From Pelagibius sp050290145 (GTDB taxonomy: Bacteria > Pseudomonadota > Alphaproteobacteria > Kiloniellales > Kiloniellaceae), in assembly GCA_050290145.1 (NCBI GenBank), contig JBNKHC010000380.1, positions 1 to 12,898 on the forward strand: 12,898 nt of DNA, given 5' to 3'. The notes beneath the pieces are model-generated. The model saw only the letters and a list, made by a program, of their open reading frames with translations, made no database searches and was not told the DNA's origin. Position 1 is the first letter of the stretch. Each line of letters starts with the position of its first letter. The position numbers and the translations under genes are program-made. Positions 7,606 to 12,898 of this stretch are shown here, piece by piece.

Positions 7606-7620
7606 GTATCTTGATGTCAA
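7590..7620 (-). promoter_or_regulatory. Candidate transporter promoter with perfect -35
   Basis: On the minus strand TTGACA (complement of 7615-7620) is a perfect -35 lying inside operator copy 2. The best -10 candidates are AAGATA at 17 bp (complement of 7592-7597) or GATAGT at 19 bp (complement of 7590-7595), neither ideal. The leader to the transporter ATG would be about 100 nt. A repressor on the operator would block this promoter. Confidence 0.4.
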
Positions 7621-7624
7621 GGTA
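7592..7624. promoter_or_regulatory. Tandem MarR-type operator, two CTTG-N4-CAAG copies
   Basis: Two 15-bp units stand head to tail and match at 13 of 15 positions: 7592-7606 and 7607-7621. Each contains the dyad CTTG-N4-CAAG (7595-7606 and 7610-7621). The second extends to an 18-bp near-palindrome, TATCTTGATGTCAAGGTA (7607-7624). Sites of the form ATCTTGATATCAAGAT are typical MarR-family operators. The dyad centres are 15 bp apart, about one and a half helical turns, which would place two bound dimers on different faces of the DNA. The site ends 13 bp before the MarR ATG and covers the likely promoters of both divergent genes. Confidence 0.75.
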
Positions 7625-7637
7625 AATAGGAGAAGCG

Positions 7638-8144
7638 ATGGACTGGGTGGACAAGATCGTGGCGCAGTGGGAGCGGGAGCGCCCGGACCTGGACCTGCTG
7701 CCCATGGAGGTGATCGGCCGCCTGGGCGGCGCGGCGACGCTGATTTCCCGCGACCGCCTGGCGCCGCTCTTTGCCGCTCACGGCCTCCAGGTGGGGGAGT
7801 TCGACGTCATCGCCACGCTGCGGCGCGCCGGCAAGCCCTACCGTCTGACGCCGACGGCGCTCTATGAAAGCCTGATGATGTCCTCGGGCGGCATGACCGC
7901 GCGGCTCGACCGGCTGGAGAAGGCAGGCCTGGTGGAGCGCCGCCCGAATCCCGAGGACCGCCGCGGCACCCTGGTCGGCCTGACCAAGGAAGGCCTGGCG
8001 CTGGTCGAGAAGCTCGTGGGACTGCATGTGGATAACGAGCGCCAGCTGCTCGCCTGCCTCTCCAGGGCCGAGCAAAAGGATCTGAACCGCCTACTGGCCA
8101 AGCTGCTGGCGGGTCTCGCCGCTGCGGAGGAAGAGGCGGGCTAG
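7638..8144 (+). CDS. MarR-family transcriptional regulator
   Basis: A 168-residue winged helix-turn-helix protein of the MarR family, which binds DNA as a dimer and usually releases it when a small phenolic or other ligand binds. The central region RLTPTALYESLMMSSGGMTA (69-88) gives the helix-turn-helix including the recognition helix, followed by RLDRLEKAGLVERRPNPEDRRG (89-110), where DRRG is the wing signature, and VGLTKEG (113-119). Flanking N- and C-terminal helices would form the dimer interface. The N-terminus is slightly extended (MDWVDKIVAQWERERPDLDL). ATG 7638 has AGGAG at 7628-7632. It is likely autoregulated and represses the divergent transporter through the tandem operator in the spacer. 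It is probably co-transcribed with the secreted protein that starts 7 bp after its stop. The ligand is unknown. Confidence 0.93.
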   Translation: MDWVDKIVAQWERERPDLDLLPMEVIGRLGGAATLISRDRLAPLFAAHGLQVGEFDVIATLRRAGKPYRLTPTALYESLMMSSGGMTARLDRLEKAGLVERRPNPEDRRGTLVGLTKEGLALVEKLVGLHVDNERQLLACLSRAEQKDLNRLLAKLLAGLAAAEEEAG

Positions 8145-8151
8145 AGGCAAG

Positions 8152-8931
8152 ATGGCGAGTTTCCCCTTCGTCTTTCTGCCCTTCCTTGCGGTGCTCTTGC
8201 TCACGCGTGGCGCCGCCGGCGCGGAATTGCCGCAGCCGCCCTGCCGGCCCGGCGACACCCCTGTTCCGTCCTATGCCTCCGAGGAGGCGCTGCCGGCGGT
8301 GCGGGTCTGGCAGGATCTTGTTTTGCCGGCCGGACCAGGAGGGGAGGCCGGCTGCTTGGGCGATTTGTCCGGTGCCATGAATACCGTGGTGGCGCTGGCG
8401 GGGCGCTTCCGCTTCGCCGGAGGTGCCGAAGGTCTCGCCGCGCGCTTCGGCGCTGTGTCGCAGACCGTGGGCGAGGTCTATTGGTCGACGACGGATCAGG
8501 CGTGGCGCAGCCTGTTCTCCGAAGCCTTCGCGCTCTCCCAGGCCGACACGGAGTTCAAACGGCCCGACTTCACGGCGGCGGAAGTGCGATCCGGCGACAC
8601 GCTCTACTTCGCCCAGAACGACACTCGCTCCACCGGCCTCAACGTCTACCGCTTGCGGGCCCTGGCCGCGGAGGAAGACAGGTTGGTCGTCGAGGTGGTC
8701 AACGTTAGCGCCATCGGCTTCACCTTCGTCACCCTCTTCCAGGAAGAGGGTTTGCTGTCGCTCCACTTCATCGAACGCCTCGATGGCGACCTCTGGAGCT
8801 ACTACGCCCTTGCCGCCGTGCGCGAAGGCTCGGTCGCCGGTGACGCCAAGTCCGTGGTGAACCGCGCGGTCGCGTTCTATCGCTTTCTGCGCGGCGTGCC
8901 GGGAGATGAAGGGGCGCCCTTGGCGCGGTGA
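8152..8931 (+). CDS. Secreted protein of unknown function in marR operon
   Basis: A 259-residue protein with a likely Sec signal peptide: hydrophobic residues 4-17 and an AAGA cleavage site before ELPQPPC (after residue 24). The n-region lacks Lys or Arg, which is slightly unusual. The mature part has no motif I can assign a function to. It has a pair of early cysteines (in QPPCRPGD and EAGCLGD), then MNTVVALAGRFRF, VSQTVGEVYWSTTDQAWRSLF, GDTLYFAQNDTRSTGLNVYRLR, LVVEVVNVSAIGF and FIERLDGDLWSYYAL. The pattern reads like an all-beta periplasmic domain, and I have seen similar unnamed proteins in alphaproteobacteria; DUF6675 is a possible assignment from memory only. It starts 7 bp after marR with AGAGG overlapping that stop, so co-transcription is very likely. 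This suggests a role tied to the compound the MarR protein senses. Confidence 0.82.
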   Translation: MASFPFVFLPFLAVLLLTRGAAGAELPQPPCRPGDTPVPSYASEEALPAVRVWQDLVLPAGPGGEAGCLGDLSGAMNTVVALAGRFRFAGGAEGLAARFGAVSQTVGEVYWSTTDQAWRSLFSEAFALSQADTEFKRPDFTAAEVRSGDTLYFAQNDTRSTGLNVYRLRALAAEEDRLVVEVVNVSAIGFTFVTLFQEEGLLSLHFIERLDGDLWSYYALAAVREGSVAGDAKSVVNRAVAFYRFLRGVPGDEGAPLAR

Positions 8932-8961
8932 GGTCTGGGGATGCCCGGGGGCGGCGCCGTG

Positions 8962-10770
8962 TCAGGCCAGCTTGGCGGGAATGGCCTGCTCCGGGCCGGA
9001 GAGCAGGCGCGAGGCCGGCAGGCGCACGATGGCTTCGGTGCCCTCGCCGGGGGCGGAGCGGATCTCCAGCCGGCCGCCGTGCAGCTCTGTCAGCGCCCTG
9101 GTTATGTTGAGGCCCAGCCCGGTCCCCTCGGACGCGCGGGTCAGCGCCGAGTCGGCCTGGCCGAAGGGCTGCAGCGCGCGCGACAGATCCTCCCGGCTCA
9201 TGCCGATGCCATTGTCGGTGACGGTGATCGTGGCGCCGCCGGCGCCCGCTGCGGCCTGCAGCTCGATGCGCCCGCCGCTGTCGGTGAACTTGATGGCATT
9301 GGACAGCAGGTTGATGACGATCTGCTTCAATGCCCGGGCATCGGCCCACAGACGGAGGCCGCTGTCCTGATAGTCGAAGACCAGCCCCTTGGTGGCGGCC
9401 CTTTCGCGCAGCAGGGCGAGGCAGCGGCACAGCAGCGCATCGAGGTCGATGTCCTCATGGTGCAGCTCATAGCGCCCTGCCTCGACCTTGGTCAGGTCCA
9501 GGATGTCGTTGATGATCGACAGCAGGTGGCTGCCGCTCTCGTGGATGTCCTCGGCATATTCGCGGTAGCGCTCGGTGGCGTCCTGCCCGAAAGCCTGGGT
9601 CGCGATGGTTTCGGAGAAACCAAGGATGGCGTTCAGCGGCGTGCGCAGCTCGTGGCTGACCAGGGCCAGGAACTCCGACTTCGCCCGGCTTGCCGCGACG
9701 GCGTTGCGCCGCAGCTCGGCCTCGGTCCGGGTCTGCTGCAAGGCGCGGTCGCGCGCCGTGGACAACTCCGCTGCCTGGTGCTGCAAAGCCGCGTGGCTGG
9801 ATTGCAGCTCATGCATCGTGCGGGAGGTTCGGCGAATGACGATTGTCAGCAGCAACAGGCTCACGAGGCCGGCGCCGGCACCTGGCACCACCAAGGGGCG
9901 CAGCATGAGGAAGCCCGGTCGCTCTGCCGTCCAGGCGACGTAATCCAAGGTCACGCCGTTGAAGCTGGTGAGCGGCAAGCTGGCCTCCTGAGCCGTGATG
10001 TTCCCGACCAGATGCAGGCCGGGCAGCAGGAAACCTTCCTCCATACTTGCCAGCAATTCGCTATCGAAGGTGCGGAAGAATATCAGCACGCTGGGCGCAC
10101 CGCCCCGGTCGTGAGCCGGAGCACCACCCTCATAGACGATGGGTGCGGCGGCGGCGACGGCGATGCCGCCGTCGAAGCGGACATGGCCGGCCAGCGCGAC
10201 GCCGAGTTCGCCCGGGGGCGCGGCTCGTGCGGCCGCGACCAGAGGTGCCAGGCCCTCGGTGATGCGGGTCAGCATCGCCTCGTCCAGGCGCTCGCCATCG
10301 ATCATGCCGTAGATCACCTGGTCGACGCCGTCCAGCGCCAGGGTGGCGTCCATCTGCAGGCCCTCGTAGGCCCAGGTGCCGATGTTTTCGTCGGCCCAGG
10401 TTTCGTCGAGGTTCTGAACCACGTTTTCGACGGTGGCGTCCCAGGTGGCATAGTCGCGCACGGCACTGCTCACCTCGCTCATTTCGTTGCGCAGGGCGCT
10501 TTGCGCAAGATGCTTGGAAGCTTCCAGCGCCAGGTCGTTCTGCTCCCGCGCGGCGAAGAGCAGCAGAATGCAGATGATGGCGACAAGCCCGGCGGTCAGC
10601 AGCCCCAAGGGCCACAGCAGGCTGGGTAGCGTCGTTGCGCTTTCACCCAACCTCGGTCCGGCCGCTTCTGCGCGGACTTCTTCAGGCCCGGCCTCCAGCG
10701 GCGCGATCTCAGTCAATGCCGTTTCTGCACTCGTCGGCTGCGGTGCGGCAGAGGGGAGGTTGTGCGGCAT
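8962..10770 (-). CDS. CHASE4-type transmembrane sensor histidine kinase, orphan
   Basis: A 602-residue inner-membrane sensor kinase. A polar 49-residue N-terminus precedes helix 1 (50-73). A periplasmic domain (about 75-286) contains RDYATWDATVENV (105-117), the DYA.WD pattern of CHASE4 sensors. Helix 2 covers 287-312 and is followed by a coiled-coil-like linker (318-365) rather than a clear HAMP domain. The kinase core has FLALVSHELRTPLNAILGFSE (phospho-acceptor His373), INLLSNAIKF (N box, 486-495), DNGIG (519-523), PFGQ (535-538) and GTGLGL (549-554), so it should be active. There is no receiver domain, and no response regulator gene adjoins it, making it an orphan whose partner lies elsewhere. 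A stop lies two codons before ATG 10770, so that start is the first possible one, although no ribosome binding site is evident. Gene ends converge with the secreted protein gene, 30 bp apart. Confidence 0.92.
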   Translation of the reverse strand: MPHNLPSAAPQPTSAETALTEIAPLEAGPEEVRAEAAGPRLGESATTLPSLLWPLGLLTAGLVAIICILLLFAAREQNDLALEASKHLAQSALRNEMSEVSSAVRDYATWDATVENVVQNLDETWADENIGTWAYEGLQMDATLALDGVDQVIYGMIDGERLDEAMLTRITEGLAPLVAAARAAPPGELGVALAGHVRFDGGIAVAAAAPIVYEGGAPAHDRGGAPSVLIFFRTFDSELLASMEEGFLLPGLHLVGNITAQEASLPLTSFNGVTLDYVAWTAERPGFLMLRPLVVPGAGAGLVSLLLLTIVIRRTSRTMHELQSSHAALQHQAAELSTARDRALQQTRTEAELRRNAVAASRAKSEFLALVSHELRTPLNAILGFSETIATQAFGQDATERYREYAEDIHESGSHLLSIINDILDLTKVEAGRYELHHEDIDLDALLCRCLALLRERAATKGLVFDYQDSGLRLWADARALKQIVINLLSNAIKFTDSGGRIELQAAAGAGGATITVTDNGIGMSREDLSRALQPFGQADSALTRASEGTGLGLNITRALTELHGGRLEIRSAPGEGTEAIVRLPASRLLSGPEQAIPAKLA

Positions 10771-11318
10771 GGGTCAGGCGTCTTTTTCTGATCGAGGAAA
10801 GCGGCGATTTCCGGAGCAAGGGTGTTCGCGTGCCAATGGCCCGCAGGGGCCGGCCGCCGGCCTGCTGTGGTTGCCCTGCAATTTCGCATCTGGGGGCTTA
10901 AGCCCCGGTGAAGATCCGCCTGCAAGGCGCTCCTGACATTGCCGGCGCGCTTTCGACAGTGCGGCCGGCTGCGAAAAGTCGCAGAACTGGCGGAGAGCGT
11001 GAAGCGGCTCCAGCGATTCACGCCGTGGGGGCGAAATAGCGAAGTAGGTGCAGTCGAATCACAAAACCACCTCTTGCGGACCAGGGACTCACTGACGGGA
11101 GTCGAGCAGAAAGGGTGGCCAATCCCCCGGACCCTGTAAAGATATCCTCATGGGTTACCTTGCCTATCTGTTCGGCGTAGTTCTCCCGCCGGCCGATGCA
11201 GCGACTGCGCCTTATTGTCAGTCCAGACGCCGGCAGTCGCCGGGCGCGGTTCCAGCCTGGCCCAGCTTGCAGCCGGCCCAGAGCAGGTTTGCGAGACTCT
11301 GTTTGAAAGATGGATCGT
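10771..11318. other. 548-bp non-coding region rich in dyads
   Basis: The region lies between two minus-strand genes and holds no believable protein; overlapping frames on both strands lack family character and good starts. It does contain an unusual number of dyads. GGCCGGC-C-GCCGGCC lies at 10848-10862, the perfect 14-bp palindrome GGGGCTTAAGCCCC at 10893-10906, a cluster of stem-loops at 10941-11023, and GACTC-N8-GAGTC at 11086-11103. Two imperfect direct copies, CAGCGATTCAC (11011-11021) and CAGTCGAATCAC (11051-11062), also stand out. Nothing clear was seen at 11130-11318 beyond a weak CCGGC/GCCGG hairpin (11230-11243). Confidence 0.5.
10941..11023. ncRNA. Candidate structured RNA: three consecutive stem-loops
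   Basis: Three stems follow one another. The first pairs GCCGGC (10941-10946) and CGC (10948-10950) with GCG (10961-10963) and GCCGGC (10964-10969), nine pairs with one bulged base. The second is CTGCGA-AAAG-TCGCAG (10969-10984). The third is GCGTGAA (10997-11003) with TTCACGC (11017-11023). All have small loops of 4-13 nt. This could be a small RNA or the leader of the histidine kinase gene, which lies downstream on the minus strand. I could not find a promoter or T-run terminator, match it to a known RNA, or determine the strand. Confidence 0.3.
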
Positions 11319-11639
11319 CTATTCTGCCGCTTCCGACACCACCTCGCCGGTGGCGTTGTCCAGCACGACGGGCGTCTCGAACCAGGCGATCTGCGGTTCG
11401 CCGCCATAGCGTTCGGTGATCATCTCCAGCCACGCGTCGCTATAGAGGGCCTCGGCCGCCGCCCGGCTCTCCCACAGATAGACGCCGCCGGCCGTGCCGG
11501 CCTCCTCGTCGTAGAGGTAGTATTTGCGGACCAGCCCGGGGTGGCCCTTCAGCTGCTCCACGCTGGTGCCAAAGGCCCGCATGATGTCTTCGCGCGAGGT
11601 CGCGGCCGGCAGCTTGAACTGAACGATGGCGGTGATCAT
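11319..11639 (-). CDS. YdhR-like small monooxygenase-fold protein
   Basis: A 106-residue protein resembling YdhR/ABM-type dimeric alpha-beta-barrel proteins, a fold used by cofactor-free monooxygenases and by some non-catalytic binding proteins. Matching features are a first strand ITAIVQFKLP, a helix with a central HPGLVRKYYLYDEEAGTAGG (residues 33-52; compare the E.PGFLWK...E..HEAGGIY pattern of YdhR), then VYLWESRAAAEALYSD and a last strand IAWFETPVVLDNATGEV. The usual length is about 100. A GGGAGG ribosome binding site (complement of 11650-11655) lies ten bases before ATG 11639. It follows the ABC ATPase by 15 bp, so it is almost certainly the last gene of the importer operon. This implies it acts on, or protects against, something linked to the imported compound. 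No catalytic residues can be named for this family, so enzymatic activity is not assured. Confidence 0.75.
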   Translation of the reverse strand: MITAIVQFKLPAATSREDIMRAFGTSVEQLKGHPGLVRKYYLYDEEAGTAGGVYLWESRAAAEALYSDAWLEMITERYGGEPQIAWFETPVVLDNATGEVVSEAAE

Positions 11640-11654
11640 GGCGGTGGTTCCTCC

Positions 11655-12410
11655 CTAGAGGATCTGACTCAGGAACTCCTTGGTCCGGGGGTCCTTGGCC
11701 TCGGTGAAGAAGGTCGCGGGCGGGCCGTGCTCCACGATGACGCCGCGGTCGGTGAAGTAGATGTGGCCGGCGACCTCGCGGGCGAAGCCCATTTCGTGGG
11801 TGACCAGGATACAGGTCATGCCTTCCTCAGCGAGCTGGCGGATGGTGACCAGCACCTCCTTCACCGTCTCCGGGTCCAGGGCCGCGGTGACCTCGTCGAA
11901 CAGCATCACGTCGGGGCGCATGGCCAGCGAGCGGGCGATGGCGACGCGCTGCTGCTGGCCGCCGGAGAGCTCGCCGGGGTAGTTGTCCTCCTTGCCCTCC
12001 AGCCTGACTTTCTTGATGAGGGCGCGGGCACGCTCCTCGACCTGGCGTTTGTCCTCCTTCAGCACTTTGATCGGCGCCATCATCACGTTTTCCAGCGCCG
12101 TCTTGTGCGGGAAGAGATTGTACTGCTGGAACACCATGCCGACCTTGCGGCGCAGCGCCAGCTTGTCGAGCTTGGGGTCGTTGACCTCCTGGCCCTCGAC
12201 CTTGATGGAGCCCTGGTCCATGGGCGTCAGCGCATTGATGCAGCGGATGAAGGTCGACTTGCCGGAGCCCGAGGGCCCGATGATGCAGACCACGTCGCCC
12301 TTCATCAGGTCCATGGAGATGCCCTTCAGCACCTCCAGCTGGCCGAAGGACTTGTGCACGTCGCGGCATTGGATGATCGGCTGATCGGGGGTCCAGGATG
12401 TGGTGCTCAT
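11655..12410 (-). CDS. Polar amino-acid ABC transporter ATP-binding protein
   Basis: A 251-residue ATPase of the GlnQ/HisP/GltL type that powers periplasmic-binding-protein-dependent uptake of an amino acid or similar solute at the inner membrane. All motifs are present: Walker A GPSGSGKST (45-53), Q-loop QQYNLFPH (95-102), signature LSGGQQQR (148-155), Walker B VMLFDE (168-173) and switch His205 in THEMGFA. The Walker B continuation is DEVTAALDP rather than the commoner DEPTSALDP, a variant I have seen in related amino-acid transporters and not a sign of inactivation. MVFQQYNLFPHKTALENV is typical of the amino-acid subfamily. ATG 12410 has only a weak ribosome binding site (GAGAG). The gene lies between the permease, 145 bp upstream, and the YdhR-like gene, 15 bp downstream; the permease spacer holds a double-hairpin repeat. 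The exact substrate cannot be told. Confidence 0.95.
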   Translation of the reverse strand: MSTTSWTPDQPIIQCRDVHKSFGQLEVLKGISMDLMKGDVVCIIGPSGSGKSTFIRCINALTPMDQGSIKVEGQEVNDPKLDKLALRRKVGMVFQQYNLFPHKTALENVMMAPIKVLKEDKRQVEERARALIKKVRLEGKEDNYPGELSGGQQQRVAIARSLAMRPDVMLFDEVTAALDPETVKEVLVTIRQLAEEGMTCILVTHEMGFAREVAGHIYFTDRGVIVEHGPPATFFTEAKDPRTKEFLSQIL

Positions 12411-12442
12411 GGCATTGCTCTCGGACTTTGCGTTCTTTGAAT

Positions 12443-12525
12443 GTCACCCTCGGGCTTGTCCCGAGGGTCCAGGGGCGGGCGGCCGGACGGTTGCCCTGGA
12501 TGCTCGGGACAAGCCCGAGCATGAC
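12443..12525. repeat. Double-hairpin inverted repeat element within ABC operon
   Basis: Two 29-bp units face each other across a 25-bp spacer. The left unit (12443-12471) is GTCA-CC, a 17-base core CTCGGGCTTGTCCCGAG, then GG-TCCA. The right unit (12497-12525), read on the other strand, has the same GTCA, core and TCCA but TG and CA in place of CC and GG, so 25 of 29 positions agree. Each unit is itself a perfect 9-bp stem (12446-12454 with 12460-12468; 12500-12508 with 12514-12522) with a 5-nt loop, and all four differences keep the stems paired. CCAGGG (12469-12474) can also pair with CCCTGG (12494-12499), closing the whole element. It matches the style of dispersed palindromic repeats common in alphaproteobacterial spacers. 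It sits between permease and ATPase genes and would be transcribed. Confidence 0.85.
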
Positions 12526-12555
12526 GATAGGGGACGATGGCGAGGGTGGAGCCCA

Positions 12556-12898
12556 TCACAGCTTCACCTGATAGCGCCGCTCCAGGCGGCGGGTCCAGAG
12601 GGCGATGGGGTAGCAGTAGGCGAAGAAGCAGACGAGGACGAAGCTGTAGAAGGGGATCAGCAGCTCCGGGCGGTTCTCGGCGGCCAGCGCCCGGCCCGTC
12701 TGCGTCATCATCTCCGAGACGCCGACGATGGAGGCCAGCACCGTCGCCATGGTGAGAATGGCATAGAGGTTCATCCAGGGCGGCAGCATGCGTTTCACGC
12801 ACTGCGGCAGGATGATCTCCCACAGCGTCTGGCGCCGCGAGAAGGCGAGGGACTCCGCCGCCTCCCACTGGCCCGAGGGCAGCGACTGCACGGCGCCG
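12556..12898 (-). CDS. Amino-acid ABC transporter permease, partial (5' end outside window)
   Basis: The last 114 codons of an inner-membrane permease of the HisM/GlnP/GltK type; the coding frame continues past the right edge, and the GTG at 12891 is internal to it. The EAA loop that docks on the ATPase is clear: GQWEAAESLAFSRRQTLWEIILPQ, with the conserved Gly-x-x-EAA and the final I-x-x-P. Two hydrophobic segments follow, NLYAILTMATVLASIVGVSEM and LLIPFYSFVLVCFFAYCYPIALW, then the basic tail TRRLERRYQVKL. It is the first visible gene of the minus-strand importer operon. A second permease and a solute-binding protein, if present, would lie further right. The stop is 145 bp before the ATPase start, a wider gap than usual, filled mostly by the double-hairpin repeat. 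Confidence 0.9.
   Translation of the reverse strand, partial: GAVQSLPSGQWEAAESLAFSRRQTLWEIILPQCVKRMLPPWMNLYAILTMATVLASIVGVSEMMTQTGRALAAENRPELLIPFYSFVLVCFFAYCYPIALWTRRLERRYQVKL

Noticed and set aside
8941..10629. Long plus-strand open frame (562 codons) opposite the histidine kinase
   Set aside because: Gln/Gly/Ala-rich nonsense composition with no domains; the minus-strand kinase has all catalytic boxes.
11020..11110. tRNA-like look around AGTCGAATCAC
   Set aside because: The T-loop-like piece has no matching acceptor, D or anticodon stems at the right distances on either strand.
11018..11407. Minus-strand 129-codon frame running from the YdhR-like gene into the gap
   Set aside because: It overlaps the YdhR-like gene in a different frame and has Arg/Pro/Ser-rich shadow composition; I found no family resemblance.
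11310..12440. Plus-strand open frame (376 codons) opposite the ABC ATPase and YdhR-like gene
   Set aside because: It runs across two well-supported minus-strand genes and their junction, with antisense-type composition.
12443..12525. Double hairpin as an intrinsic terminator of the permease gene
   Set aside because: No T run follows either hairpin on the minus strand, and the downstream ATPase is expected to be in the same operon.

Overview
This window looks like chromosomal DNA of a high-GC alphaproteobacterium, probably a Rhodospirillales-type lineage. That placement is an inference. It rests on the strong G/C bias at third codon positions (which creates many long antisense reading frames), a DnaE2-type error-prone polymerase, a PAS_5-like protein, a small cysteine-containing protein of a kind I associate with alphaproteobacteria, and a hairpin repeat built around CTCGGG/CCCGAG. 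No rRNA, tRNA, insertion sequence, phage gene or CRISPR array was seen.

Layout. (1) 2-2755 (+) is most of a dnaE2 (imuC) error-prone DNA polymerase; its start lies before the window. It converges on a PAS_5-like sensor protein (minus, ending at 2766). (2) A 230-bp divergent spacer with a small inverted repeat separates that gene from a three-helix membrane protein carrying a ClpP-like serine-protease-type domain (3476-4411, +). This in turn converges on a class III PLP aminotransferase (4527-5912, minus). (3) A 394-bp non-coding stretch with two stem-loops precedes a short exported or membrane-anchored cysteine-containing protein (6307-6624, +), whose 3' end overlaps an EamA/DMT transporter gene (6556-7482, minus). 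(4) The transporter is divergent from a MarR regulator (7638-8144, +), which is followed 7 bp later by an uncharacterised secreted protein (8152-8931, +). The spacer holds two tandem copies of a CTTG-N4-CAAG operator placed over likely promoters of both directions. (5) An orphan CHASE4-type sensor histidine kinase (8962-10770, minus). (6) A 548-bp non-coding stretch with a cluster of stem-loops. (7) A minus-strand operon: amino-acid ABC permease (partial, entering from the right edge), an 83-bp double-hairpin repeat, the ABC ATPase (11655-12410) and a YdhR-like small monooxygenase-fold protein (11319-11639).

How the genes fit together. The clearest functional units are the MarR/EamA/secreted-protein module, which looks like a ligand-relieved export system, and the amino-acid importer operon with its unusual last gene. 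The other genes look like independent housekeeping or stress units. I see no defence system or biosynthetic cluster. The most interesting non-coding signals are the 12443-12525 element, whose two hairpins differ only by changes that keep pairing intact, the tandem MarR operator, and the stem-loop cluster at 10941-11103.
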